Source: Melghirimyces profundicolus (GTDB lineage: Bacteria; Bacillota; Bacilli; Thermoactinomycetales; DSM-45169). Taken from it: a DNA stretch of 64,000 nt. The translations under genes and the position numbers were made by a program. The stretch spans positions 151,768 to 215,767 of the forward strand of contig NZ_QBKR01000004.1 in NCBI RefSeq assembly GCF_003054245.1, written 5' to 3'. Within the stretch, counting starts at the first letter, position 1; every line of letters starts with the position of its first letter. This document shows, piece after piece, positions 23,433 through 32,011 of the stretch. The notes beneath the pieces were generated by a model, which saw only the letters and a program-made list of their open reading frames with translations, was not told the DNA's origin and searched no databases.

Positions 23433-24764
23433 TCAGCCCGGCTGAGCTTCTTTGCGGCGGTCGATCACGCGAACCGCCTTCCCTTCGCTCCGCGGAATCG
23501 ACTTCGGTTCTTTCAGGCTCACTTCGGTGGTGATGCCCAGCAACTCTTTCAGCCGTTGTTGCAAGCGGTTACACACTTGTCCGCATCGTTCATGCCCGGG
23601 ATCGAAATGCCCTTCCGTTGAGCGGAGAAGATCTTCGGAGATCTCCACTTCCAGGGTGAGCCGGTCCATCGTTCCCTCTTTGGTGACGACCAGCCGGTAA
23701 TGGGGCGCGACCTCTTTCTCCTCCAACACCACCGCTTCCATCTCCGAGGGAAAGACATTGACCCCCCGGATGATCAGCATGTCGTCAATCCGTCCCTTGA
23801 TCCGGGACATACGGGTGTGGGTGCGGCCGCACCGGCAGGGTTCCCGTATGAGGCTGGCGATGTCCCCCGTCCGGTAGCGGAGGACGGGCAAGGCTTCCTT
23901 CGTCAAAGAAGTGAAGACCAACTCCCCGTATGCTCCGTCGGGCAAGGGATCCCCGGTCTCCGGATCCACCACTTCAGGAAGGAAATGGTCTTCGGCGATG
24001 TGAAGACCGTCCTTGGCTTTCGGGCACTCCATCGAGACACCGGGCCCGATCACTTCCGACAGCCCATAAATGTCCAAAGCGTCGATCCCCCACTTTTCCT
24101 CCAAGGTTCGCCGCATTTCCTCCGACCAAGGCTCCGCGCCGAAGATCCCGTACTCCAGGGTGGTGCTCCGGGGATCCACCCCCATCTCTTCCATGGTCTC
24201 CGCCAGGCTCAGAACGAAAGAGGGAGTCCCTCCGATCCCCCGGGGGCGGAAATCCCGGATCAGAGCAGCCTGGCGGACACGGTTGCCGCCGGAGACGGGA
24301 ACCACTGTCGCTTTCAATCGTTCCGCCCCGTAATGGAGGCCCAGTCCGCCGGTGAACAAACCGTAGCCGTATGCGTTGTGGAAGACATCCCCCGGACGTC
24401 CCCCCGCGATCACAAGGGCCCGTGCGCACACTTCCGCCCAGATCCGGAGGTCGTTTTGGGTGTACCCCACCACCGTCGGCTTTCCGCGGGTGCCGGAGGA
24501 AGCATGGATCCGGGCCACCTCTTCCAGTTCCACGGCAAACAGGCCGAAGGGGTAATGATCCCGGAAGTCTTTTTTCCAGGTGAAGGGAAGGCGGGGAAGG
24601 TCCTCGAGGCTTCCGATCTCCCCCGGCTTCACCCCCGCTTTGTCCAGCCTTCTCCGGTAAAAGGGAACCAGGTTGTACACCCGTTCCACCGTTTGCTTCA
24701 GACGGTCCGCCTGAAGCCGTTCCAGTTCCGGCCGGTCCATCGTTTCCAGTTCCGGTTGAAACAA
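23433..24764 (-). CDS. paaK: phenylacetate--CoA ligase
   Basis: 443 residues. Activates phenylacetate to phenylacetyl-CoA with ATP, the first pathway step. The adenylation signature SSGTRGKPTVVGYT is near residue 95, YGLSEVIGPG near 235, YRTGDIASL with DDMLIIRGVNVFPSEME near 300-345 and the C-terminal lysine region SEGKAVRVIDRR at the end. TTG 24764 is chosen because the product then begins FQPELETMDRPELE, as PaaK does, and GAGGAGGG lies upstream. It follows paaD after 96 bases in the minus-strand operon. Confidence 0.93.
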   Translation of the reverse strand: MFQPELETMDRPELERLQADRLKQTVERVYNLVPFYRRRLDKAGVKPGEIGSLEDLPRLPFTWKKDFRDHYPFGLFAVELEEVARIHASSGTRGKPTVVGYTQNDLRIWAEVCARALVIAGGRPGDVFHNAYGYGLFTGGLGLHYGAERLKATVVPVSGGNRVRQAALIRDFRPRGIGGTPSFVLSLAETMEEMGVDPRSTTLEYGIFGAEPWSEEMRRTLEEKWGIDALDIYGLSEVIGPGVSMECPKAKDGLHIAEDHFLPEVVDPETGDPLPDGAYGELVFTSLTKEALPVLRYRTGDIASLIREPCRCGRTHTRMSRIKGRIDDMLIIRGVNVFPSEMEAVVLEEKEVAPHYRLVVTKEGTMDRLTLEVEISEDLLRSTEGHFDPGHERCGQVCNRLQQRLKELLGITTEVSLKEPKSIPRSEGKAVRVIDRRKEAQPG

Positions 24765-24860
24765 GTGAAACCCTCCTCTGGCCGTTGTTGGTGTCCAGGT
24801 GTGCCATGAATCGTCCTGGTGCGGAACCCCAGCTGCTTTCGACGATTGACCATACATATC

Positions 24861-25343
24861 CTAGACCGGTTTCATCCCTTCAAAAGGCTGGCGGCAGTTC
24901 TTGCAGTAGAAAATGGAACGGCAGGCGGTGGGACCAAACAGGTTGTGCACCTCACCCTCTCCCGCCCCGCAGTAGGGACATTCCGGGACGATATCCATCG
25001 GGTCGGCCCCCCGATCCCGAGGCGGCGCGATCCCGAACCCCTTCAACTTCTCCCGACCCTCCGGGGTAATCCGGTCGCTGGTCCAGGGCGGGTCCATCAC
25101 GAACTTCACTTCCACTTCTTTCACCCCTTCCTGCCGGAAAAGATTTTCCCTGACGTCCCGGGAAATCAGGTCCAGGGCCGGACATCCGACAAAGGTGGGC
25201 ATCAGCTCCACCTTCACCTCTCCCCCGTCCTCCGTCACCCGGTTCACCATCCCCAGTTCCAGGATGCTGAGGTCCGGAATTTCCGGATCCTTCACCGCCT
25301 GTAAGACCTCCATCAACGCGTCGCCACGGGTGGCCTTCCGCAT
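24861..25343 (-). CDS. paaD: phenylacetyl-CoA epoxidase subunit PaaD
   Basis: 160 residues. The N-terminal half is a DUF59/MIP18-like domain (VKDPEIPDLSILELGMV, PTFVGCPALDLISRDV), and the C-terminal part has a zinc-ribbon pattern (CPYCGAG, then CRSIFYCKNC). PaaD is needed for maturation of the diiron/Fe-S parts of the PaaABCE ring epoxidase. ATG 25343 has GAGGAGGTGATC upstream. It begins 13 bases after paaC and is the fourth structural gene of the operon. Confidence 0.9.
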   Translation of the reverse strand: MRKATRGDALMEVLQAVKDPEIPDLSILELGMVNRVTEDGGEVKVELMPTFVGCPALDLISRDVRENLFRQEGVKEVEVKFVMDPPWTSDRITPEGREKLKGFGIAPPRDRGADPMDIVPECPYCGAGEGEVHNLFGPTACRSIFYCKNCRQPFEGMKPV

Positions 25344-25356
25344 CCCGATCACCTCC

Positions 25357-26151
25357 TCACCAACGGGCCGCGGAATCAGTGACAACCACTTCGGACATCG
25401 TGCGGATCAATTCCGTCAGATCCTCCGTATGTTCCCCCCGCCGACCGTCCTTCCCGGGAGCCGGCGGCAACCCCGGCCAAGTGAGACCGGCTTCGTCGAA
25501 CACCGGCTTCACCCTCATCTCCCAGCGCCGGGCCAGTTCTTCCGATCCGCAGGCGATCAGGCCCGAGCGGATCATTTCCTCCTCTTCATCGCCAAGGGAG
25601 AAAAAACCACCCGCCTCGGACCACACCTCCCCCACCGCCCGTTCCACCCGTTTCCGGGCTTCCCCGCCGGCACGGGCCAGCCGGATGAACCAAGGCTTCA
25701 GTTGGAGAAGGTGATAGTGTTCTTCCCGCCGGATCTTTGCCACCCCCCGGGCCAAGGGACGGTAGGAGGAGTTCACCAGCGCCTCTGTCCGAACGTCGTC
25801 AAAGGCATCGTAGAGGACATGGCGGACCATGGTCCGGGCCCAGTCCCCGTTGGGCTGTTCCAGGAGGACGGCATTTTTCCGCTCCTCCGCCTTCCGGAAA
25901 AAGGCGAGACGGTCCGGACTCTCCTCCCCCAGTTCATGGAGGAGCCCCAGGTAGAAGACGGCGTGGCCCACTTCGTCCTGGGCGATGGAGCTGAAAGCCA
26001 CGTCCCCTTCGATGTCCGGCGCCAGCCCCAGCCACTCTGAATCCCGGTGTCCCAGGCACAACTCATCGTCGGCCAGTTGATAAAGGAGCTCCGCCAGCGC
26101 CCGGCGGCAACCGGGATTCTGCGCGGCCTGGTCCGCTGTCTCCATGATCAT
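25357..26151 (-). CDS. paaC: phenylacetyl-CoA epoxidase structural subunit PaaC
   Basis: 264 residues, all-helical ferritin-like protein. PaaC pairs with PaaA in the multicomponent epoxidase but normally lacks a working diiron site. LLYQLADDELCLGHRDSEWLG, IAQDEVGHAVFYLGLLHEL and REEHYHLLQLKPWF are typical. The start ATG 26151 overlaps the paaB stop (ATGA-type, 26148-26151), so translation is coupled. The upstream part of the frame belongs to paaB. Confidence 0.9.
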   Translation of the reverse strand: MIMETADQAAQNPGCRRALAELLYQLADDELCLGHRDSEWLGLAPDIEGDVAFSSIAQDEVGHAVFYLGLLHELGEESPDRLAFFRKAEERKNAVLLEQPNGDWARTMVRHVLYDAFDDVRTEALVNSSYRPLARGVAKIRREEHYHLLQLKPWFIRLARAGGEARKRVERAVGEVWSEAGGFFSLGDEEEEMIRSGLIACGSEELARRWEMRVKPVFDEAGLTWPGLPPAPGKDGRRGEHTEDLTELIRTMSEVVVTDSAARW

Positions 26152-26564
26152 GAGCCCTTCCCCCCGTCTCTCTTCCCGGAATTTCCGGCGGGTGTTCCGT
26201 TCAAGTCCCGGACGATGTCTTCCAGGTGCATCGCCCGTTCCCGGTACCTCTTCCAAAGACGGCCATTTTCCGAATAACCGCCCACTTCCCGGTATTTCCG
26301 GTCAAACTCCCGGGCGAACCAGTCCGGATCGTCGTAGGGCGTGGCATGGACCTCATCACGGGGGACGATCCAGATATTGACCGCCTGCTCCCGCCGCAGA
26401 AAGTTTTCCCGGGCGGTGACGAGCGCCATGTCCGGAGAGGGGGCCACCACGCTCCCCACATGAATATGCGGGTCCGCCTGGGTCTTCTGCACAAACACTT
26501 CGAACACTTCGTATTCCGTTCGGATTTCACACCCTTCCAATTTCTCCACCCCTTTTTCTCTCAA
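26148..26564 (-). CDS. paaB: phenylacetyl-CoA epoxidase subunit PaaB
   Basis: 138 residues. PaaB bridges the PaaAC heterodimers in the epoxidase complex. YEVFEVFVQKTQADPHIHVGSVVAPSPDMAL is the conserved core. The C-terminal third (WFAREFDRKYREVGGY to the end) is longer than the usual 95-residue PaaB and includes charged helices of unknown role. It overlaps paaA by four bases and paaC by four bases. Confidence 0.9.
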   Translation of the reverse strand: MREKGVEKLEGCEIRTEYEVFEVFVQKTQADPHIHVGSVVAPSPDMALVTARENFLRREQAVNIWIVPRDEVHATPYDDPDWFAREFDRKYREVGGYSENGRLWKRYRERAMHLEDIVRDLNGTPAGNSGKRDGGKGS

Positions 26565-27499
26565 ACGGGCTGCTTCTCACGGGAGCGGACCAGGGCCTCC
26601 CGCACCCAACGCTGCTCCTCGTGGGCGAATCGGCGCAGCCCGATCCGTTCCTGCGATTTGGGCCCCCGGTTGAAGCGGACGATCTCTCCGAACTTCTTCC
26701 AGTCCGGTTCGGTGAAGATCCATTTCCCTTCCTTTTCGTCACAGCGAAGGTCGGGATCCGGGATCGTCAGTCCGAGGGACCGGATCCGGGGAATGTACTT
26801 GTTGAAAAACTGTTGGCGGAGTTCCTCGTTGGTTTTGGTCCGGATTTTATAGTCGATCATCCGCTGCGCCGCGGGGGTGACCTCCACCGGGCCAAAGAAG
26901 AAGATCAGGGGTTCCCACCAGCGATTGACCGCTTCCTGCAGCATCCGCTTCTGCTCTTTTGTCCCCCCGGCCAGCGCCAGGATGATGTTCTCCCCGTGCT
27001 GCATGTGAAAGCTCTCCTCGGCGCAGATTCGTTTCAACACCCGGGCATAGGGTCCGTAGGAGGTATCGAGGAGGGCCGCCTGATTAATGATGGCCGCTCC
27101 GTCCACCAGCCAGCCGATCACCCCGGCATCGGCCCAGGTGGGAGACCCCATGTGGAAGACGTTGTGGAACTTGACCCGGCCTTCGATCAGATCGTCGATG
27201 AGATCTTCCCGGGTTTTCCCGAGGGGGGCCGCCAGATCCTCCGCCACTCTCAGGAGGAGCTGTCCGTGACCCATTTCATCCTGAACTTTGGCCATGATCG
27301 CCAGCTTCCGCTTCAGGGTGGGCGCCTTGGGCACCCATTCCTTCTCGGGAAATGCCCCCATGATCTCGCTGACGGCATGCATATGGATCAATTTCAGGAG
27401 GAGCCTCCGGTACTCATCGGGCATCCAATCCGTCGCCTCGATCTTCTCCCCCCGTTCCAGCCGCTCCATGAACCGGTCATGGCGCTCATCGTGATTCAT
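26561..27499 (-). CDS. paaA: phenylacetyl-CoA epoxidase catalytic subunit PaaA
   Basis: 312 residues. PaaA carries the diiron centre that inserts oxygen into the ring of phenylacetyl-CoA. Ferritin-like helices supply the ligands: KVQDEMGHGQLLL and ICAEESFHMQHGE contain the two ExxH motifs. RYRWWEP-like NRWWEPLIFFFGP is also typical. ATG 27499 follows GAGGGGGAGAAAAAG and overlaps paaR by 14 bases. No paaE reductase gene is present in the window, so electrons must come from a reductase encoded elsewhere. Confidence 0.93.
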   Translation of the reverse strand: MNHDERHDRFMERLERGEKIEATDWMPDEYRRLLLKLIHMHAVSEIMGAFPEKEWVPKAPTLKRKLAIMAKVQDEMGHGQLLLRVAEDLAAPLGKTREDLIDDLIEGRVKFHNVFHMGSPTWADAGVIGWLVDGAAIINQAALLDTSYGPYARVLKRICAEESFHMQHGENIILALAGGTKEQKRMLQEAVNRWWEPLIFFFGPVEVTPAAQRMIDYKIRTKTNEELRQQFFNKYIPRIRSLGLTIPDPDLRCDEKEGKWIFTEPDWKKFGEIVRFNRGPKSQERIGLRRFAHEEQRWVREALVRSREKQPV

Positions 27500-28088
27500 C
27501 TTTTTCTCCCCCTTCACTCTCGGTGAAACCAGACAGCAGAATATCGGCAAATCGGTCCGCCACTTCCTCCGGCGACAGTTCCCCTTCCGGATGGTACCAC
27601 TGGTACAGCCCGTTGGCCGCCGACAGGATCAGCAGACGGGCAAACTTGGGGTCGACCAGACGGAACCGCCCCTTCTCTTCCCCTTCGGAAAGGAGGCGCG
27701 CCCACATCGCCTCGTACTCGTCCCGCTTCTGCTGGATGATCCGCCGACGTTCTTCTGTAAGCGCTTTCCACTCGTGAAAAAAGACGGTTGCGGCCTCCAG
27801 ATTGTCCGTGATCACCCGGATGTGGGCCACCAACGCATTCCGAAGCTTCGTCACCGGGTCCTCCTCGCTCATCACCACCGAACGAAGCGAGCGGAGAAAC
27901 ATCTCCGCCCCCCGGTCCGTGATCTCGAACAGGAGATCTTCCTTGGACTTGATGTGGGCATACAGACTGCCGGAAAGAATTCCGCTGGCTTCCGATATAT
28001 CCCGGATCGTGGTCGCGTGATATCCCTTGGTCCGAAAGAGTTGACTGGCTTTTTCGAGAATTTGTTCCCTTCGTCCGACCTTGGGCAT
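27486..28088 (-). CDS. paaR: TetR-family regulator of the paa operon
   Basis: 200 residues. The N-terminal helix-turn-helix reads REQILEKASQLFRTKGYHATTIRDIS followed by GILSGSLYAHIKSKEDLL, classical TetR; the rest is an all-helical ligand domain of the TetR_C_33 type seen in PaaR and FadR-like proteins. It is the first gene of the operon and overlaps paaA, so it likely controls its own synthesis; phenylacetyl-CoA is the expected inducer by analogy with PaaR of other Gram-positives. A strong inverted repeat lies 21 bases upstream of its start. Confidence 0.85.
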   Translation of the reverse strand: MPKVGRREQILEKASQLFRTKGYHATTIRDISEASGILSGSLYAHIKSKEDLLFEITDRGAEMFLRSLRSVVMSEEDPVTKLRNALVAHIRVITDNLEAATVFFHEWKALTEERRRIIQQKRDEYEAMWARLLSEGEEKGRFRLVDPKFARLLILSAANGLYQWYHPEGELSPEEVADRFADILLSGFTESEGGEKDESR

Positions 28089-28108
28089 CGCTTCCGACTC
28101 CTTTGCTC

Positions 28109-28138
28109 GCTAAAAACAAGCGCTTGCTTGTTTTCAGC
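28109..28138. promoter_or_regulatory. candidate PaaR operator
   Basis: AAAACAAGC (28113-28121) and GCTTGTTTT (28126-28134) form a perfect 9-bp inverted repeat with a four-base centre; GCT and AGC at 28109-28111 and 28136-28138 extend it to 13-bp arms with one mismatch. It lies just upstream of paaR, as expected for TetR autorepression. Confidence 0.75.
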
Positions 28139-28215
28139 GTACCCAAAACCGGAAATATTGTCAATGGTCTGATTATTTTTTCGACCTTTCGGGGCGGGGA
28201 CATGCCGACCCCCTT

Positions 28216-28485
28216 GAAGCGTTGTGAAAAAGTGAGCGGCAGCATTTACCCAAAGCCGCTCCGGCTGCACTCACAGAGCACAAGTCTCGCCGGGGTCGCT
28301 TCACTCCCGGTCTCGCTATGCACTCACAGAGCACAAGTCTCGCTTGGGTCGCTCGCTCCCCGGTCTCGCTATGCTGTCCTGCAGAGATGGTTGCACGGTC
28401 CGCTCCGCCGGGCAGGACAGCAAAGTCGCTATTTTGGGTAAACGCTTCCCCTTTTCTCGAAACGAACATGAAATCACAACGCTTC
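28216..28485 (+). repeat. dispersed repeat family, full-length copy with two internal units (copy C)
   Basis: 270 bp bounded by perfect 12-bp terminal inverted repeats (GAAGCGTTGTGA at 28216-28227, TCACAACGCTTC at 28474-28485). It carries the nested inverted repeats of copy B and two tandem copies of the internal unit, but lacks about 80 bp of the right-hand interior. It separates paaR from cbiX. Confidence 0.85.
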
Positions 28486-28507
28486 CAGTCCCGGTACGGC
28501 AGTCATG

Positions 28508-29257
28508 TCACCTCTTTTCCCTCACCGTCTCTTCGATCCAACGGGTGACCAGAGGGTGGGGAAGATAGGTTTCTCCCGGATAAACGCAATCCACCCCCTC
28601 CAGTTCCCGCCGAAGCAGGACATCGGTGAAGTACCCGCGACTCAGGAAGACGGGCAGGACCAAGAGCCGGCGTTTCCGGCTGAGGGCTTCCGCTTTTTCC
28701 CGAACGTCTCCCACTTGGAGCATGGCATAATCGGCCACCGGGAAGCCAAACCGTTCCCGGAGACCGCCGGCCAATCCGGTCAACCCCTTCTCCCAGATCT
28801 CCCGGAACCCGGGTTTGTTGCTCCCGTGAGCCGCCAGGAGAAGATGTTCCTCCTCCGGCCGTTCGCTCCACTCCCGGACACGGTCTTCCAACAGCTTCAG
28901 GATCAGGGGATGATCGTCCATCGCACGGCACCAGACGATCCCGGCACGGGGCCGGATCGGGGACAGATCGGTCGCCACCCGGGAACGGTCCGTCACTCCC
29001 AGCGCGTACCGGATCTCTTCCAGGTGGGTGCTGCCGGAAGAAACAAAGAGGGGCACCGTCCATATCCGCTTTACTCCCTGTTCTTCCAGGTACCGGACGC
29101 CGTCGGGAATCAGGCGTCCCTTCACCAGTTCCAAACAGCCGACGGTGATGGGCAGATCGGTATCCACCCGCTCCACCGCTTCTTCCACCAGCCGGTTCCA
29201 CTCCGGATCCCGGGACCCGTGGGCGAGAACCAATACCCCTTCTTTTCCGGTGGTCAT
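28508..29257 (-). CDS. sirohydrochlorin chelatase, CbiX type
   Basis: 249 residues made of two related halves. The N-terminal half begins VLVLAHGSRDPEWN and the second half LLLAAHGSNKPGF; both AHGS histidines are the metal-handling residues of CbiX/SirB chelatases, which insert cobalt or iron into sirohydrochlorin for cobalamin or siroheme. PLFVSSGSTHLEEIRY and PVFLSRGYFTDVLLRRE are the matching second motifs. The metal cannot be told from sequence. No other tetrapyrrole gene is adjacent. GGGGGTGTTGGT lies upstream of ATG 29257. Confidence 0.85.
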   Translation of the reverse strand: MTTGKEGVLVLAHGSRDPEWNRLVEEAVERVDTDLPITVGCLELVKGRLIPDGVRYLEEQGVKRIWTVPLFVSSGSTHLEEIRYALGVTDRSRVATDLSPIRPRAGIVWCRAMDDHPLILKLLEDRVREWSERPEEEHLLLAAHGSNKPGFREIWEKGLTGLAGGLRERFGFPVADYAMLQVGDVREKAEALSRKRRLLVLPVFLSRGYFTDVLLRRELEGVDCVYPGETYLPHPLVTRWIEETVREKR

Positions 29258-29487
29258 ACCAACACCCCCATTCCGTTTTTTTCATTATGAAGTTTCTTCT
29301 TTCGGAACGGAAGCGTTCGGATAAAGTTCATAAACGAAAAGGCGACAAAATTCTTGTCAACCCCCAAGCACCCTTATCCTTAAAAGGATGAAAACGCTTC
29401 ACTCCGGAAATCTCCCAATCCATGTTAAAGTAATAACTGTGTGATTTTGCGGTTTTGGCCGCAAAAAAATCAACAGGAGGCCATTGT

Positions 29488-30048
29488 GTGGATTGGTATC
29501 ATCGTCTGAACGATTACTTTCCCGAGGAAGAAATGAAAAAGTACGCGCAGTTGCGTGACCTGATCCGTGACCAGGACATGTACCACAAAGAGGAAACGGA
29601 AGACTACCTCGTCCTGTACGGTGGGTTCTCTTCTTTCGTCTTTGTGGATTACCTGCTGGTCAAGAAAACCGCACGGGGCGGCGGGGTCGGCAGCCGTGTC
29701 ATTCAAAAACTGAAAGAGAAAGGCAAACCGATCCTGCTGGAAGTGGAGCCGGCGGATCCCGCCGTGCCCGACACGGAAAAGCGGATTCGGTTTTACCAAA
29801 AAAACGGCTTCCAAGTGGCGAACCGGATCCGTTATCAACGGGAGACGGAAGACGGGAACACCTTCACCCTGAACATCCATTACTGGAGCCCCGGGCCCCT
29901 CGAGCAAACCACGATCATGAAAATGATGATGGAGGCCTGCGATAAAATTCACAACTTCCGTTCCAAGCGCTACTACGGCCGGATCCAGGCCGACCCGAAA
30001 AAAGTGCTGAAATGGAAGAAGAAAGAAAAAAAGCCGGCATTGGCTTGA
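29488..30048 (+). CDS. GNAT-family acetyltransferase
   Basis: 186 residues with a GNAT core: FVFVDYLLVKKTARGGGVGSRVI includes an RGGGVG acetyl-CoA loop near residue 75, and RIRFYQKNGFQVANRIRY is motif B. The C-terminus ends in a lysine-rich tail (KWKKKEKK). The start is a GTG with CAACAGGAGG seven bases upstream; the longer frame begins without a site. It is monocistronic, ending in the hairpin at 30057-30083. Similar proteins are common in Bacillus (YkwB-like); the acceptor is unknown. Confidence 0.8.
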   Translation: MDWYHRLNDYFPEEEMKKYAQLRDLIRDQDMYHKEETEDYLVLYGGFSSFVFVDYLLVKKTARGGGVGSRVIQKLKEKGKPILLEVEPADPAVPDTEKRIRFYQKNGFQVANRIRYQRETEDGNTFTLNIHYWSPGPLEQTTIMKMMMEACDKIHNFRSKRYYGRIQADPKKVLKWKKKEKKPALA

Positions 30049-30056
30049 AAATCGAT

Positions 30057-30083
30057 TCCCGCCCATGGCGGGATTTCTTTTTT
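30057..30083 (+). terminator. terminator of the acetyltransferase gene
   Basis: TCCCGCC (30057-30063) pairs with GGCGGGA (30067-30073), followed by a T-rich tract. Confidence 0.75.
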
Positions 30084-30143
30084 GTTCAAATTTGCCTCCG
30101 AATGGTTTGATACAATGGGAAAGTCGATTGAAAGGAGGCAACA

Positions 30144-30584
30144 ATGATGGCCCTCAAAGGAAGGATCGAGATGGAAAACGGTGAAACGATCGAGATGGAA
30201 TTTTTCCCGGAAGCCGCCCCGAAAACAGTGGCGAATTTCCGGAAGCTGGCGGACCAGGAGTTTTACGACGGGCTCACTTTTCACCGGGTGATCCCCGGGT
30301 TCGTCAGCCAGGGTGGCTGTCCGATCGGGAATGGCACCGGGAATGCGGGCTACACCATCCCTTGCGAAACCGATAACAACCCGCACAAACACGAACCCGG
30401 CGCCCTCTCCATGGCCCACGCGGGGAGAAACACCGGCTCCTGCCAGTTCTTCATCGTCCACGAGGCCCAGCCCCACCTGGACGGGGTGCACACGGTATTC
30501 GGCAAAGTGACAAAAGGACTGGAAACAGCCCGCAGGATGAAAAACGGAGACCGGATGAAAAAGGTCCGGGTCTGGGAAGAGTGA
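30144..30584 (+). CDS. cyclophilin-type peptidyl-prolyl isomerase
   Basis: 146 residues, a compact single-domain cyclophilin. [28 protein letters not shown] is the signature with the catalytic Arg and Phe; [21 protein letters not shown] and [11 protein letters not shown] complete the active site. No signal peptide, so it is cytoplasmic, equivalent to B. subtilis PpiB. AAAGGAGGCAACA precedes ATG 30144, and an extended -10 element (TGATACAAT) lies at about 30108. It ends at a bidirectional terminator shared with lplJ. Confidence 0.9.
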   Translation: MMALKGRIEMENGETIEMEFFPEAAPKTVANFRKLADQEFYDGLTFHRVIPGFVSQGGCPIGNGTGNAGYTIPCETDNNPHKHEPGALSMAHAGRNTGSCQFFIVHEAQPHLDGVHTVFGKVTKGLETARRMKNGDRMKKVRVWEE

Positions 30585-30590
30585 TACAGC

Positions 30591-30628
30591 AAAAAAAGAA
30601 CGGGACTGTGAGGCCCGTTCTTTTTTTG
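30591..30628. terminator. bidirectional terminator between cyclophilin gene and lplJ
   Basis: AAAGAACGGG with CCCGTTCTTT stem flanked by A and T runs on both sides, between two convergent genes. Confidence 0.8.
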
Positions 30629-30649
30629 CGGCAAGGACCCGGGGGTTTT

Positions 30650-31642
30650 TCAATACACCAGGTCGATGAACTCGTCTTTCGTGATGTTTCCAAAATACTC
30701 CCGCACGTCGATCTCCTTCAGGGCGTCGGCAATATCGTCACGGTCATACCGGCGGCCGGTCAGAAGATCCTGGATCTCCTTCACATCCCTCACGCCGAAA
30801 AAGTCCCCGAAAATGGTGCATCCACGGATGATGCCTTTCTCCACCTGAAGCCGGACGTCGATGCTTCCGGCCCCCTCGAACCGGCGGGCGTGCTCCACGT
30901 TGAACTTCGGGGAACGGCCGAAGTTCCAGTCCCAGTTCCGGTACCGCTCGGCGGAAATTCGGTCGATCTCCTTCCAATCCTCTTCCGTGAGCCGGTACTC
31001 GGGAATCTCTGCTTCCCCCTCGAAAATGTAACGTAACAAAAGATTTCGGAACTCCTCGACGCTCATCTTCCGGTCCAGGAATTCACTGATGTTGGCCACC
31101 CGGCTCCGGACGGACTTGGTGCTCTTCGATTGAAATTTTTCCTTCTTCACCTTGAGAGCCTCAGCCACCCGTTCCAGGTCGACGTCGAACATCAACGTGC
31201 CGTGGCTGAACATCCGCCCTTTGGTAGTAAACTGGGCGTTGCCGGAGATCTTTTTCTCCCCGACCTGGATGTCGTTCCGTCCCGTCAATTCCGCCTCCAC
31301 CCCCAGTCGGCGGAGGGCTTTGATCACCGGCTCGGTGAATTTCCGGAAGTTGAGAAAACTGTTGCCGTCATCCTTGGTGATGAAACTGAAGTTGAGGTTT
31401 CCCCGGTCGTGGTAGACAGCCCCTCCCCCGGACAGGCGGCGGACGACGTGGATTCCATGCTCACGGCAGTAATCCACGTGGATCTCCTCCACCGTGTTCT
31501 GATTGCGGCCGATGATGATGGAAGGATCGTTGATGTAAAACAGGAGGTAGTCCTCATCGATGTCGAGATGTTTCAGGATATATTCCTCAATCGCCAAGTT
31601 CACCCTGGGGTCGTAGGTGTTCTGGTTATCAATGAACAGCAA
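30650..31642 (-). CDS. lplJ: lipoate--protein ligase
   Basis: 330 residues and very close to B. subtilis LplJ over its whole length. The enzyme activates free lipoate with ATP and attaches it to dehydrogenase E2 or GcvH lysines. RRLSGGGAVYHDRGNLNFSF near residue 75 is the lipoyl-AMP binding loop, GRNDIQVGEKKISGNAQ the second substrate loop, and the C-terminal accessory domain ends YFGNITKDEFIDLVY. TTG 31642 is chosen because the protein then starts like LplJ (LFIDNQN) with GAGGAGG upstream. Confidence 0.93.
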   Translation of the reverse strand: MLFIDNQNTYDPRVNLAIEEYILKHLDIDEDYLLFYINDPSIIIGRNQNTVEEIHVDYCREHGIHVVRRLSGGGAVYHDRGNLNFSFITKDDGNSFLNFRKFTEPVIKALRRLGVEAELTGRNDIQVGEKKISGNAQFTTKGRMFSHGTLMFDVDLERVAEALKVKKEKFQSKSTKSVRSRVANISEFLDRKMSVEEFRNLLLRYIFEGEAEIPEYRLTEEDWKEIDRISAERYRNWDWNFGRSPKFNVEHARRFEGAGSIDVRLQVEKGIIRGCTIFGDFFGVRDVKEIQDLLTGRRYDRDDIADALKEIDVREYFGNITKDEFIDLVY

Positions 31643-31749
31643 GGGAGTCAACCTCCTCGTTGTCTTCATGCCCTCTCATTGTAGACAACCGCCCGCCTTG
31701 AAGCAACTTTCAATCGGAGGGTATGAACCCTGTCGGGAAATTCCGACGT

Positions 31750-31865
31750 GCACCGGCTGCTGTTCTGCAGAGATGCAGGTACTGTCCGCCCCGAATCATC
31801 CTGCTGCGGGCAGGACAGCAAAGTCGTTAAAACGCTTCCCTTCTTCTGATTTTTGAATCCGTGAT
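31750..31865 (+). repeat. dispersed repeat family, degraded copy (copy D)
   Basis: Contains recognisable interior blocks in the same order as copy B: TTCTGCAGAGATG, ACTGTCCGC, AATCATCCTGCTGCGGGCAGG, GACAGCAAAGTCG and AACGCTTCCCTTCTTCTGA, but both terminal inverted repeats are lost or mutated. It fills part of the 370-base gap between lplJ and the surface protein gene; the rest of that gap shows no gene. Confidence 0.65.
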
Positions 31866-32011
31866 TACAGACAACTCTGTTCCCCCGTCACAGATCTCCG
31901 CCCCTGCCTGTTCACCCTGGGTTTTCGCCTGATCAGAAGGAAAAATACACCAAACCGGAGATCCATTACGAATCATTATTATGAACCATTTAAAAAGGAG
32001 GAAATAATCAC

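Noticed and set aside
28109..28138. Intrinsic terminator of an upstream gene
   Set aside because: No GC-rich stem or T run; position directly before paaR fits a TetR operator better.
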